A stretch of 64,000 bases of DNA. Source: Cyclobacteriaceae bacterium (GTDB lineage: Bacteria; Bacteroidota; Bacteroidia; Cytophagales; Cyclobacteriaceae). Position 1 is the stretch's first letter. Each line of letters begins with the position of its first letter. A program made the position numbers and the translations under genes. The stretch spans positions 1,116,001 through 1,180,000 of the forward strand of contig JAHBTY010000001.1 in NCBI GenBank assembly GCA_019638355.1. Direction: 5' to 3'. The notes beneath the pieces are model-generated. The model was not told the DNA's origin. It ran no database searches and was given only the letters and a program-made list of their open reading frames with translations. Shown here in pieces: positions 43,385 to 51,752 of the stretch.

Positions 43385-43789
43385 ATGACCCTCAAACGAA
43401 ATGTAATGGTAGTGGATGACGATGACCTTGTTCATTTGATGAGCAAACGAATACTCTCCATGTATGCGTGTGTGAGTAATGTTTACAGTGCCTACAATGG
43501 GCAGGAGGCTCTGGATATACTTCACCAGGGTTGTGAAGGTGCGATGAATCTTCCTGCGGTAGTATTACTCGATTTGCACATGCCCATCATGAACGGGTTT
43601 CAGTTCTTCAGCGAGGTGAAAGAAATGGAATGCCTCAAAGACAGCAAGCTGGTGACGATCATGTTTTCGTCAACGCTCGATCCGGCTGACATTGAACAGG
43701 CACAGTCGCTCGGTATTGACTACTTTTTTTCCAAGCCGATTTTGCTGGAGAAAATAGAATCCGTTTTTAGAAAAGAGTTTACTTCTTAG
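43385..43789 (+). CDS. Stand-alone receiver-domain response regulator
   Basis: 134 residues from the ATG at 43385 (MTLKRNVMVVDDDDLVHLMSKR); the in-frame ATG at 43301 lies inside susD and is rejected. A CheY-like receiver only: acidic cluster VVDDDD, phospho-acceptor Asp in VVLLDLHMPIMNGF, Thr/Ser in IMFSSTLD, Lys in FFSKPI. No output domain. It is the last gene of the tlpA-susC-susD unit (10 bp after susD) and is followed by a perfect terminator, so it belongs to that transcript. Receiver-only proteins usually act by protein contact. Confidence 0.85.
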   Translation: MTLKRNVMVVDDDDLVHLMSKRILSMYACVSNVYSAYNGQEALDILHQGCEGAMNLPAVVLLDLHMPIMNGFQFFSEVKEMECLKDSKLVTIMFSSTLDPADIEQAQSLGIDYFFSKPILLEKIESVFRKEFTS

Positions 43790-43796
43790 GTAAAAG

Positions 43797-43832
43797 GCAT
43801 GGATGAATGAGAATCATCCATGCTCTTTTTTT
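43797..43832 (+). terminator. Rho-independent terminator of the tlpA-susCD-receiver operon
   Basis: Perfect 10-bp stem GCATGGATGA (43797-43806) with TCATCCATGC (43814-43823), 7-nt loop, then a T-tract (43826-43832). It also lies just beyond the stop of the converging gene at 43851 (stop reading leftward), so it may serve both strands. Confidence 0.9.
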
Positions 43833-43850
43833 ATGGAACTAAATGGCGGC

Positions 43851-44105
43851 TTAGTCCGCATCGTAGGTTCCGGGAACCAACGTGCCAGGTATCATCTGGT
43901 TTTGCTGGTTGAACCGTGCAACACATTCATCAGAGCTACTAACACAGGTGTACGACTGCGTTTCACTGATGGGCTGCCAGGCACCATCGACCTTGGCTTT
44001 CAATGTTCCTACGGGAGGAGCATCAAAGGCTTGTGTAACGAACGCTGCACCAATCGCAAAGAGGAAGGCCATTGCAGGCAGAAATTTTCCAAAGAACTTT
44101 TTCAT
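43851..44105 (-). CDS. DUF6520-like exported small protein
   Basis: 84 residues with a signal peptide (MKKFFGKFLPAMAFLFAIGAAFVTQA) and a short mature part with two cysteines (TQSYTCVSSSDECVARFNQQNQMIPGTLVPGTYDAD). This is the pattern of the DUF6520 small secreted proteins found next to MauE/DoxX-like membrane proteins in Bacteroidota. It lies downstream of the MauE-like gene on the same strand, separated by ~134 bp, possibly with its own promoter. The role is unknown; the Cys pair and the neighbour suggest disulfide chemistry. Confidence 0.65.
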   Translation of the reverse strand: MKKFFGKFLPAMAFLFAIGAAFVTQAFDAPPVGTLKAKVDGAWQPISETQSYTCVSSSDECVARFNQQNQMIPGTLVPGTYDAD

Positions 44106-44239
44106 ATTACAGGATACTTTTTTAACAACTCAAAAAGCATCAAACCGTCTATCGAGTTTTCGAAAGTGCCTACTCTGTTTCAGGTTTTCAGCGTTCCCCT
44201 GCGCCCGGTGATCAGTCAGGCATCTGCGCAAATATTTTT

Positions 44240-44665
44240 TCAGGTTATCAACTGTCTTCGCTTTCGCTCGATGATGATTCCGGCAAGAGCCAGAAGAGTA
44301 AAGACAATGTTGAAGATGAGGTGTGCTTCCCAGGACAGGGTATTAAGTATGCCACCACACGAACAGGGAATATAGGCGAATGTATTTGCCAGTATCAGAC
44401 TTACATATAAGGTAAAGGCAAGCATCAGAAGAAATGCCAGTACGAATCCATGAAGCCGTAGCGGTTTAAGGATCAGGAAAATCGAGGTTGTTATTTCGGA
44501 GACAGGAACTAACCAAACCAGATTTTGACTGAGGGTTTCCGGTAACGGCTGGTTCAGCATCTGTTTGCGAAATGTATCCACATCCAGAATCTTGCTGAGA
44601 GCCGTATAGGTAAAAAGAATGACAAGCAGAGTTGTGATCAACTCCGCAAGATGTTTTCGGATCAT
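44240..44665 (-). CDS. MauE/DoxX-family redox-associated membrane protein
   Basis: 141 residues with four membrane helices (LITTLLVILFTYTALSKIL; LVWLVPVSEITTSIFLIL; GFVLAFLLMLAFTLYVSLIL; LIFNIVFTLLALAGIII) and a periplasmic/loop motif PCSCGG between helices 3 and 4, the MauE/DoxD-like signature linked to disulfide formation. Together with the DUF6520 protein it forms a two-gene group frequent on Bacteroidota elements. It may feed or accept electrons for the TlpA-type protein encoded nearby, which is inference. Confidence 0.78.
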   Translation of the reverse strand: MIRKHLAELITTLLVILFTYTALSKILDVDTFRKQMLNQPLPETLSQNLVWLVPVSEITTSIFLILKPLRLHGFVLAFLLMLAFTLYVSLILANTFAYIPCSCGGILNTLSWEAHLIFNIVFTLLALAGIIIERKRRQLIT

Positions 44666-44765
44666 GGTAAAGAGTTTAGGTGCTGGATTACTCTCTCTTT
44701 ACCTCTATAACAGTTGCAACGGAATGTACCCTACTGTTAAAAACGAAAAATTGAACTCGTTTATA

Positions 44766-45080
44766 TCAAGTAAGTTCTTCGACAATGAAAACAACATCAA
44801 GAGTAAACGGAAAATCTTTGCCGTGCCCTCTGAAGCTAGTTCCTTCGACATGGTATTCGTCACCGATTTCAACCGCGACTTCCACGATGCGTCCCTTTCC
44901 TTCAGGTCCAAAATCAACCACTACACCCTTTTGCATGAAAAATTTATCATGCTCTGGCTTAAGGCCAAGTTTATGAAGTTCTGCTAGATCGGTCGAGTAC
45001 CAAAACGGTTTATCTTCGTACCCTTTCCAGGCAAAGCACACGCGCGCGCCAATGCCGACTGATTCGTCTATTAATTTCAT
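44766..45080 (-). CDS. Small soluble protein of unknown function
   Basis: 104 residues from the ATG at 45080 (MKLIDESVGIGARVCFAWKGYEDKPFWYSTDLAELHKLGLKPEHDKFFMQKGVVVDFGPEGKGRIVEVAVEIGDEYHVEGTSFRGHGKDFPFTLDVVFIVEEL); a start at 45119 would add 13 residues. The central GVVVDFGPEGKGRIVEVAVEIGDEYHVEG looks like a small beta-barrel (SH3-like). No family recognised. It lies in the cargo part of the element, 110 bp from a PD-(D/E)XK-like gene on the same strand. Confidence 0.5.
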   Translation of the reverse strand: MKLIDESVGIGARVCFAWKGYEDKPFWYSTDLAELHKLGLKPEHDKFFMQKGVVVDFGPEGKGRIVEVAVEIGDEYHVEGTSFRGHGKDFPFTLDVVFIVEELT

Positions 45081-45190
45081 ATTGCAAAGATCCTCATAAT
45101 TGCGCCTATTCCCTAACAAACTGATATGCGTTCGTTGCTCTGAATTAATTTAACCAACAGTCTAACACGATATGAATTCATTGGGGGAAC

Positions 45191-46282
45191 CTATCCAGTA
45201 TGGACATTATAAATGACGTGATAAATTATTTTGTCCTGACTAAATGTGTGGATTGACTTATAGTATTTGAAGCCAGTCTCCATGTAGGGTAGTTCATCCC
45301 AAGAGATGATCTTGGTCTCTGGGCTACTAACCATATCTTTGTATTCTTGAACGATGTTTTTGCTCTTGAGATTATTGATTAAGAAGATGTACCCTTCGTT
45401 GTTGAATTCGGTTAAATAACCTGTAAGTTGTTCGACTATCGTTTTTTTATCACTATTCCACCAACCTTTAAACTCTATAATCTTGGTTCCGATGGATGGA
45501 TCTTCAATTTTTAGATCAATCCTGCCATTACCTTTCACCGGTTCTGCAGAAACAGAGGAATATTTTGACTCGAACCATGGAACAAACCAGTTTCTGAATT
45601 CATGCTCATTCTTAATTTTTCCATCTTTAATGGTACGTACACAATTCGCATTCACATCTTGTTTTTGAAGTGAGTAAAGTCCACGGATAAAGAAATAAAG
45701 GAACTCTTCATCGCTTTTTCTTTGCTGTGGCTCGAAGAGTGACTCAAATGCTTGATGATTTTCTAGGATTATGTACCAAGCCCTGTAAAAATATCCCATT
45801 TCCAAACCGGCTTGTCCCCAAGCCGAAAATACGTGCTTACCACCACCGATGGTTTCCGGATAGCCACCTGGAATGGTGGTGTGACTCATAGCATAGTCAA
45901 AGATGGTTTTACAAAAGTCTGATCTCTCTGTAAACATTGAAGATTTCGTTCTGACTATGTCCGTTTCAAAGCTATCGAAACCAATAATGAATTGTTTACC
46001 ATATTCCTTTAAAGCTGTCTGAATATCTTCCTCAGAAACTCGGTACGTCTTCTGATAGTACCCATCACGTATTTGATAGTCCAACAATTCATAGTAGTGC
46101 TTTAAATGGTAAGCTCCGTAAACACGATATTGAAATGGATTATTGTATCGATGTAATTTGCCTACATAACCTGGTGTGATTTCAGCAATGTCTCGAGGTT
46201 GGTAAGTTAACCCATAGTAATAGTTTAAAATGGTATCGGAGATGGTTCCGTTAATTAACTCGGCTATATACTTCTGTTCCAT
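45191..46282 (-). CDS. Protein with C-terminal PD-(D/E)XK nuclease-like domain
   Basis: 363 residues. The N-terminal two-thirds is of unknown fold, with many aromatics (NPFQYRVYGAYHLKHYYELLDYQIRDGYYQ). The C-terminal ~130 residues show a restriction-nuclease-like core: NGRIDLKIEDPSIGTKIIEFKGWW gives Asp, then E-x-K after a short beta-hairpin, followed by IVEQLTGYLTEFNNEGYIFLI, the Q-x-x-x-Y helix and final strand typical of PD-(D/E)XK enzymes. Likely a DNA-directed defence or repair nuclease; the substrate is unknown. It sits upstream of the 104-residue gene and downstream of the DUF2971-like gene on the same strand. Confidence 0.6.
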   Translation of the reverse strand: MEQKYIAELINGTISDTILNYYYGLTYQPRDIAEITPGYVGKLHRYNNPFQYRVYGAYHLKHYYELLDYQIRDGYYQKTYRVSEEDIQTALKEYGKQFIIGFDSFETDIVRTKSSMFTERSDFCKTIFDYAMSHTTIPGGYPETIGGGKHVFSAWGQAGLEMGYFYRAWYIILENHQAFESLFEPQQRKSDEEFLYFFIRGLYSLQKQDVNANCVRTIKDGKIKNEHEFRNWFVPWFESKYSSVSAEPVKGNGRIDLKIEDPSIGTKIIEFKGWWNSDKKTIVEQLTGYLTEFNNEGYIFLINNLKSKNIVQEYKDMVSSPETKIISWDELPYMETGFKYYKSIHTFSQDKIIYHVIYNVHTG

Positions 46283-46400
46283 TTCAAATTCCTTTTGTCA
46301 CTTGATAAATCCCTGTTTCTCCTCAGCTCATAAATTGCTCAACATCCATTCCGATAACTATTGTTTCAAACGCTATGACGCTCTTTGGTGAACAGATAGC

Positions 46401-47165
46401 TTAGCTGATATCTATAGTATACCGATTCTTTTTGAAATAGGTGGATTGCGTTATCTGCGTTGGCTTGAAACCGTATTGCTTCACAAGCCTGTCTTTATGT
46501 GTTTTGAATTCCTGATACTCCATGCCTGGATCGAAACGAACAGAGGAAATGAAATCTTTAGGGTTCAAAGCAAGACGGAATAGGTGCTTTTCACTTTTGC
46601 TAGCACTGATTTTCTCGGGGATTGCGAACAGCCTTATTTCATTTTCGAATGAGTAGCATTTTCTCTTTAGCAAAAGTGTTTCCAGATGTTTCTTGTCGGG
46701 AGTTGTAATACGCAAAGCCTCTCGTATCTGTCTGCTCTTCACTAGCTGATCCAGTTCATATTTCCATTTGTAGTCGATCACTCCGTAGAAATACTGGCCG
46801 TTATTGAGTTTGGAAAGTTGATTCAGCCGGTCGAGTCTGGTTGTGATTCGTACACCCATATGCCGCTTGACAATGCCTTTGTCATCGGCCTTAGTGGTGT
46901 ATATTTTCCATATCCCATACGAATCACCTTCGTAGCTCCAACATTGTGAGAATATCTTTTCCTTCGCTGGATTCTGAAAAGATTTCCCATCCTTGATAAC
47001 CCTGGCATTGAAGATGAGATTTTCAAGCGGATCTTCCCATTTGTCTGGATTGACAAAAACCAGCTCTTTGTTGTCAAGAAGTTTATAAAAACGGTCAAGA
47101 AGTTCGATACGATAGATGTATGGCTTTTCGATTAAGCTTGGAGGAAGTTTGCCTATTCGTTTCAT
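46401..47165 (-). CDS. DUF2971-family protein
   Basis: 254 residues. YRIELLDRFYKLLDNKELVFVNPDKWEDPLENLIF carries the N-terminal L-x-F-x-(N/S)P-x-x-W-x-DPxE pattern of DUF2971, followed by IFSQCWSYEGDSYGIWKIYT and RKCYSFENEIRLFAIPE (the family's F-x-x-E-x-E-x-R segment). The molecular function is unknown, but the family is often found in mobile and defence regions. It lies 118 bp upstream of the PD-(D/E)XK-like gene on the same strand. Confidence 0.75.
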   Translation of the reverse strand: MKRIGKLPPSLIEKPYIYRIELLDRFYKLLDNKELVFVNPDKWEDPLENLIFNARVIKDGKSFQNPAKEKIFSQCWSYEGDSYGIWKIYTTKADDKGIVKRHMGVRITTRLDRLNQLSKLNNGQYFYGVIDYKWKYELDQLVKSRQIREALRITTPDKKHLETLLLKRKCYSFENEIRLFAIPEKISASKSEKHLFRLALNPKDFISSVRFDPGMEYQEFKTHKDRLVKQYGFKPTQITQSTYFKKNRYTIDIS

Positions 47166-47214
47166 TGATAAACTTTCGGTTTAGGGTTCGGTTTGTTTCC
47201 GCTTAGAATGAGAC

Positions 47215-47442
47215 TCAATTGTCCACCAATTCACTCAGTCCATGCTCTTCCAAGATACCCAAAAACTCCCTTAACATCCGGTATCCCGACTGCGGTTTAT
47301 AGGGAAGTTCGTGCAACGGCATGCCTAAAATATCCTGTAATGTTTTGTATCCGTTGGCCTTGGCCATCACCTTAAACTCCTTGCTGACGTCCAGATTTTT
47401 GATGGTTTTTTGGAGGATGGGATGAGTAATTTCCTGTGTCAT
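47215..47442 (-). CDS. Small helix-hairpin-helix protein resembling RNA polymerase alpha CTD
   Basis: 75 residues. LDVSKEFKVMAKANGYKTLQDILGMPLHELPYKPQSGYRMLREFLGILEEHGL resembles the alpha-CTD pattern: a helix followed by G-x-x-T-L-x-x-L and a terminal amphipathic helix. Alone on a mobile element, such a domain could bind DNA or polymerase. It is divergent from the excisionase-like gene at 47651, so the intervening 208 bp is a shared control region. No firm family is assigned. Confidence 0.6.
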   Translation of the reverse strand: MTQEITHPILQKTIKNLDVSKEFKVMAKANGYKTLQDILGMPLHELPYKPQSGYRMLREFLGILEEHGLSELVDN

Positions 47443-47547
47443 AGCGTAAAATATTTTGGGTTGTTGAGGTGAAAAAACCGACAGGAATTTTCGCGCATTG
47501 CAAAAGTAGTCATCCCTGTTTTTAGAAAATCTTAAAATTATTTCTTA

Positions 47548-47582
47548 CTGACTGTCAGATACTTAGCAGGTGTCCTGGGACA
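47548..47582. promoter_or_regulatory. Palindromes upstream of the excisionase-like gene
   Basis: CTGAC-T-GTCAG (47548-47558) and TGTCC-TG-GGACA (47571-47582), about 70-100 bp before the ATG at 47651. Candidate operators for control of the mobilisation operon; the TGTCAG half-site also occurs in the XRE operator at 27145. Confidence 0.4.
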
Positions 47583-47650
47583 GCTGTGACTGTTTTAATA
47601 GCGGGTTACAACCGTGATTTGAACCATCGATTTACAAAGCAGAACAAATC

Positions 47651-47959
47651 ATGGCAACCAATATTATTACCCCGGAGGACTTGCAGGCTTTCAAAGTAGA
47701 GTTACTCGAAGCCATAGAAAAGTTGCTGTCACAACGACAGGCAGGTCCGGTGCAACGATGGCTCAAATCTCCACAAGTAAGAAGGCTCCTGAACCTTTCT
47801 CCAGGAACATTACAGAACCTGCGCATTAACGGTACGCTGCCCTTCTCCAAAATCGGAGGCGTGATCTTCTATGATTATGAAGACATCGAGCGAATCCTTC
47901 AGGAAAGGAAACGCAATACAGAATCTTCTCTTACAGAAAATCAACTACGAAGAACATGA
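47651..47959 (+). CDS. Helix-turn-helix (excisionase/MerR-like) protein
   Basis: 102 residues. An N-terminal helix (DLQAFKVELLEAIEKLLSQ) precedes a winged helix-turn-helix: WLKSPQVRRLLNLSPGTLQNLRINGTLPFSKIGGVIFYDYEDIERILQER, the helix_turn_helix_17/Xis-type pattern (L-S-x-x-T-L-x-x-x-R-x-x-G-x-L-P-x-x-K-I-G-G-x-x-x-Y). On Bacteroidota elements such proteins are recombination directionality factors or regulators of mob genes. It precedes the presumed oriT and mob genes, so it may control mobilisation. Confidence 0.82.
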   Translation: MATNIITPEDLQAFKVELLEAIEKLLSQRQAGPVQRWLKSPQVRRLLNLSPGTLQNLRINGTLPFSKIGGVIFYDYEDIERILQERKRNTESSLTENQLRRT

Positions 47960-48006
47960 AAGTGGAAAGCAAAAGTTTGTCGGAATATGAAAAACTGCAC
48001 GTTACA

Positions 48007-48113
48007 CCCTGCGGCTTTCCGCAGGGAGCAAGATGTACAAATGTTAACACATTTGGCATCTTGCCTCATCGCGTGCCCGCTCTTCGGGGAACGAAGCCTC
48101 GGAACTCGGCTTC
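48007..48113. other. Candidate origin of transfer (oriT)
   Basis: Three stem-loops between the HTH and mobC genes. Stem 1: CCCTGCGG-CTTT-CCGCAGGG (48007-48026). Stem 2: GCAAGATG (48028-48035) with CATCTTGC (48057-48064), plus the inner CAAATGT/ACATTTG arms around TAAC. Stem 3: GAAGCC (48093-48098) with GGCTTC (48108-48113). This position, directly before mobC and the relaxase, and the clustered perfect dyads are typical of oriT. The nick site was not identified. Confidence 0.6.
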
Positions 48114-48138
48114 TGTGGTTCGCTAAAATGTATCAAGT

Positions 48139-48528
48139 ATGAGCCAGCGAAAATATAACACGGAAGAGCCGCTTAATCACCTGATCGGTGTACGGGTATC
48201 GGAAGCGTTCTACAATAAACTGGAAGGCCTTCGCAAGAATTCCAACTGCCAGACACTCGGAGAATTTGCACGGATGATTTTACAAAAAGAGGAGATCATC
48301 TGGTATCACAAGGATGCATCCTCGGATACCGTCACTGTCGAACTGACAGCGATCCGTAAAGAACTTAAGGCCATTGGAACAAACGTCAACCAGGTTACGC
48401 GGTACTTCAACGGCAGCACCATTCCGAATCAAAAAATATTTGATGCCTTGAAAATACTCGATGAGTATAAAAGGGTCACTTCGCAGGTGGATAAACTGTT
48501 AACTCTGCTGGATAATATGCTGAAATAA
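48139..48528 (+). CDS. mobA/mobC-like: MobC-like relaxosome accessory protein
   Basis: 129 residues. The N-terminal half has a ribbon-helix-helix-like pattern (EPLNHLIGVRVSEAFYNKLEGLRKNSNCQTLGEFARMILQKEEIIWY). The C-terminal half is the helix-rich MobC segment (ELTAIRKELKAIGTNVNQVTRYFN...ILDEYKRVTSQVDKLLTLLDNML, with the I-G-x-N-x-N-Q pattern). It binds oriT and helps the relaxase nick. The stop precedes the relaxase ATG by 1 bp, so the two are coupled. Naming differs between Bacteroidota elements (MobA in some). Confidence 0.85.
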   Translation: MSQRKYNTEEPLNHLIGVRVSEAFYNKLEGLRKNSNCQTLGEFARMILQKEEIIWYHKDASSDTVTVELTAIRKELKAIGTNVNQVTRYFNGSTIPNQKIFDALKILDEYKRVTSQVDKLLTLLDNMLK

Positions 48529-48529
48529 A

Positions 48530-49783
48530 ATGGTAGCCAGGGTGATCAGCGGAAAAGATATACGGGGAGCATTGAATTACAATGAACACAAAGTGATGGA
48601 AGGAACAGCCACATGCATACAGGCGAATCTCTTTAAGAAGGAGGCAGACCGACTGAACTTCCATGAGAAACTGGATCGGTTCACGGAGTTGAACGAACGC
48701 AATCGCAGAACGAAAACAAATACGCTTCACATCTCCCTCAATTTTGACGTGGGTGAAAAACTTGGCGTTGATGATGTGAATAAGATCGCGTCTTCTTATA
48801 TGACCAAGATCGGTTTTGGCGATCAGCCCTATCTGGTGTATGAGCATCGTGATGCTGCCCATCCGCATGTTCATATCGTGTCAACACTCATACAGGAAAA
48901 TGGTAAGCGGATACCCATCCATTATCTCGGAAAAAATCAATCTGAAAAAGCGAGGAAGGAAATTGAAATCGAGTTTGGATTAGTGCAGGCTGAAAGCAAA
49001 GACAAACAACAGAAGGAATCGCTCATTCCTGTCGATGTTAAGAAAGCCGTCTATGGCAGATCAGAAACGAAACGGAGTATCTCCAACATCGTGCGGATGG
49101 TGGCCAGATCATATAAGTACACATCGCTACCCGAACTCAATGCTGTGCTACACCTATACAATGTTCACGCTGACCGTGGCACGGAGAAATCGAAAATGTT
49201 TTCCAAAGGTGGTCTGATGTATAGCCTGATTGATGAAAAACAAAAACGTGTTGGCATACCGGTGAAGGCAAGTTCCATACACGGCAAACCTACACTGGCA
49301 TTTCTGGAGAAACAGTTCAAGCTCAATGCGGCACTGAGACACCCCTTGAAAGAATTTGTGAAAAAGAGGATTGACTCCATCCTCCGTCATCATTCGGTTA
49401 GCTCAAAGCAATTATTTGTTGATGCTCTTTCAAAGAAAGATATCGCTGTGCTTTTCAGAACGAATGCAGAAGGAAGAACATACGGAGTCACGTTCGTAGA
49501 TAACAAACTACGTGTGGTCTTCAATGGCAGTGACTTGGGTAAGCAGTATGGCGCTGTCGCTATACTTGAAAAAATATCGCTCAATGCGGACACTGTCAAA
49601 CCGTTTCGTCCGGGCTTCACGAAACTATCACTGCCTAACGAAGAGAAGGGCGAGAAAGGTAATGCGACAATGACTGATGCCATTTCGGATATGGTCACAG
49701 CGAATGAATTGGATTTCAGTTCACCGGAAGCAGCGCTTAAGCTTCCGCGAAGGAGAAAAAGAAGAAGAGGGTATCGGATATAA
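48530..49783 (+). CDS. mobB: MobP-type relaxase
   Basis: 417 residues. The N-terminal relaxase domain has Tyr17 in ALNYNEHKV (candidate nicking Tyr), His67 in TLHISLNF, and the three-histidine metal motif His111, His113, His115 (HPHVHIV) with preceding YLVYEHRD. The C-terminal part (about 170-417) is basic and less conserved. It cleaves oriT, becomes covalently attached to the 5' end, and guides the strand into the transfer channel with the VirD4-like coupling protein. The oriT-like dyads lie 470 bp upstream. Confidence 0.92.
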   Translation: MVARVISGKDIRGALNYNEHKVMEGTATCIQANLFKKEADRLNFHEKLDRFTELNERNRRTKTNTLHISLNFDVGEKLGVDDVNKIASSYMTKIGFGDQPYLVYEHRDAAHPHVHIVSTLIQENGKRIPIHYLGKNQSEKARKEIEIEFGLVQAESKDKQQKESLIPVDVKKAVYGRSETKRSISNIVRMVARSYKYTSLPELNAVLHLYNVHADRGTEKSKMFSKGGLMYSLIDEKQKRVGIPVKASSIHGKPTLAFLEKQFKLNAALRHPLKEFVKKRIDSILRHHSVSSKQLFVDALSKKDIAVLFRTNAEGRTYGVTFVDNKLRVVFNGSDLGKQYGAVAILEKISLNADTVKPFRPGFTKLSLPNEEKGEKGNATMTDAISDMVTANELDFSSPEAALKLPRRRKRRRGYRI

Positions 49784-49795
49784 AACAATATAATT

Positions 49796-51733
49796 ATGCA
49801 AACCGGAGAAAACGACCAGGCGCTACGCAAGATCATTGACCTGACCAGGATATGCAGCATGGTGCTGTTGATGATGCACTTTTATCATTTCTGTCACCAG
49901 GCATTGAATGAGTGGGGTTATACGCATTCGTTCATTGACAGGATCATGATCAATGCCGGAAGCACAGGTTTGTTTGCTTCCATCTGGACATCTAAACTTT
50001 TAGCCTTGCTCTTACTGATCGTGTCCCTTGTGGGAGCGCATGGGAAGAAGGATGAAAAGATCAGTCTTTCGTATGCGCTTGTTCTGATTGTTTCCGGGCT
50101 GACAATATTCCTCTTTGCTCATTTTTTATTCCACCTGAAAAGTTCGGCTGACGTTTTATGTAGCATATACATAGTATTGGTTCTTACTGGTTACATTTTA
50201 ATACTCACCGGAGGCACCTGGTTGAGCCGGTTGATTAAACTCCAGTTACGAAATGATGTTTTTAACAAGCTCAATGAATCCTTTCCGCAGGAAGAAAGAT
50301 TGTTGGAGAATGAGTATTCAATCAACCTGCCAGCTCAATACACATTAAAGAATACACTCAGGAGAAGTTGGATCAACTTCATTAATCCATTCCGTGCATT
50401 ACTTGTCATTGGCACACCGGGGGCGGGTAAGTCGTACTTCGTTATTCGTCACATCATCACGCAGCACATTCGCAAAGGGTTCAGCATGTTCATCTATGAT
50501 TTCAAGTTTGATGATTTGTCTGTCATTGCTTACAATACACTACTGAAGTTTGGACACCACTACGCGGTTACACCAAAGTTCTATGTCATTGACTTTGATA
50601 AGATATACCATCGGTGCAATCCACTTGATCCAATAACGATGGAAGACATTACGGATGCCAGTGAGTCATCACGTACCATCATGCTTGGACTCAACCGCGA
50701 CTGGATCAAAAAGCAAGGAGACTTCTTTGTAGAGTCACCGATCAACTTTGTTACGGCCATCATCTGGTTCTTGCGCAAGTATGAGAATGGAAAGTACTGC
50801 ACACTTCCGCATGTAATCGAACTCATGCAACTGGAATATAAAATACTCTTTCCCTTGCTGCGCACTGAGCCGGAGATTGATGTACTTATCAATCCTTTTG
50901 AATCAGCCTATAAACATTCCGCCTGGGAACAACTGGAAGGTCAAATTGCGTCTGCCAAGATCGGAATGGCGCGGCTCTCTTCCCCGCAGTTGTACTACGT
51001 GTTGTCAGGCAATGACTTCACATTGGATATCAACAATCCGGATGCTCCCAAAGTGGTGTGCATGGGTAACAATCCGCAGAAGCAGCAGATCTTTGGGGCT
51101 GTACTCTCCTTGTACATATCACGCGTGATCAAGCTCGTGAACAAGAAATGCAAGATGAAGAGCAGCCTGATCTTCGATGAATTTCCGACTGTCTATTTCA
51201 ATAACATCGATAGCCTCATTGCCACAGCCCGATCTAACAAAGTGGCGACCACATTGGCGGTTCAGGATTATTCACAGCTCAAGAAAGATTACGGACGTGA
51301 TCAAGCCGAAGTCATCATGAATATTGTTGGCAATGTGATCTCTGGACAAGTGGTTGGAGATACTGCCAAGTTTTTGTCCGAACGGTTCGGCAAGATCGTG
51401 CAGGAGCGTGAAAGTGTTTCGATCAACCGCACCGATACGTCCGTAAGCAGGTCAACGCAATTGGAGGCCGCTATTCCACCTTCGAAGATAGCTTCACTTT
51501 CTTCCGGTGAATTTGTGGGGATGGTAGCCGATGATCCTGAACAGAAGATAGCACTCAAGGTATTTCATGGAGAAATACTCAACGATCACGCAGCGTTGAA
51601 GGAAGAAGAGAAAAATTACCAGCCTATTCCTGCCGTTCGAACTGCCAGTCATGACGAAATACAAAATTGTTATCAACGAATTAAAGAAGACATCCGCTAC
51701 ATCATTGAAGATCGTCTGCCGGATGCCGCATAA
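49796..51733 (+). CDS. mobC: VirD4/TraG-like type IV coupling protein
   Basis: 645 residues. Three to four membrane helices in the first ~140 residues. The P-loop is GTPGAGKS at 206-213, and Walker B lies in SLIFDEFPTVYF. DYSQLKKDYG is a motif III-like segment in this family. It couples the relaxase-DNA complex to the type IV secretion channel built by TraG, TraE, TraF and others. The name mobC is the Bacteroidota usage for this protein, not MobC of the relaxosome. It lies 12 bp after the relaxase. Confidence 0.92.
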   Translation: MQTGENDQALRKIIDLTRICSMVLLMMHFYHFCHQALNEWGYTHSFIDRIMINAGSTGLFASIWTSKLLALLLLIVSLVGAHGKKDEKISLSYALVLIVSGLTIFLFAHFLFHLKSSADVLCSIYIVLVLTGYILILTGGTWLSRLIKLQLRNDVFNKLNESFPQEERLLENEYSINLPAQYTLKNTLRRSWINFINPFRALLVIGTPGAGKSYFVIRHIITQHIRKGFSMFIYDFKFDDLSVIAYNTLLKFGHHYAVTPKFYVIDFDKIYHRCNPLDPITMEDITDASESSRTIMLGLNRDWIKKQGDFFVESPINFVTAIIWFLRKYENGKYCTLPHVIELMQLEYKILFPLLRTEPEIDVLINPFESAYKHSAWEQLEGQIASAKIGMARLSSPQLYYVLSGNDFTLDINNPDAPKVVCMGNNPQKQQIFGAVLSLYISRVIKLVNKKCKMKSSLIFDEFPTVYFNNIDSLIATARSNKVATTLAVQDYSQLKKDYGRDQAEVIMNIVGNVISGQVVGDTAKFLSERFGKIVQERESVSINRTDTSVSRSTQLEAAIPPSKIASLSSGEFVGMVADDPEQKIALKVFHGEILNDHAALKEEEKNYQPIPAVRTASHDEIQNCYQRIKEDIRYIIEDRLPDAA

Positions 51734-51752
51734 ACATTAAACAGATACGAGT

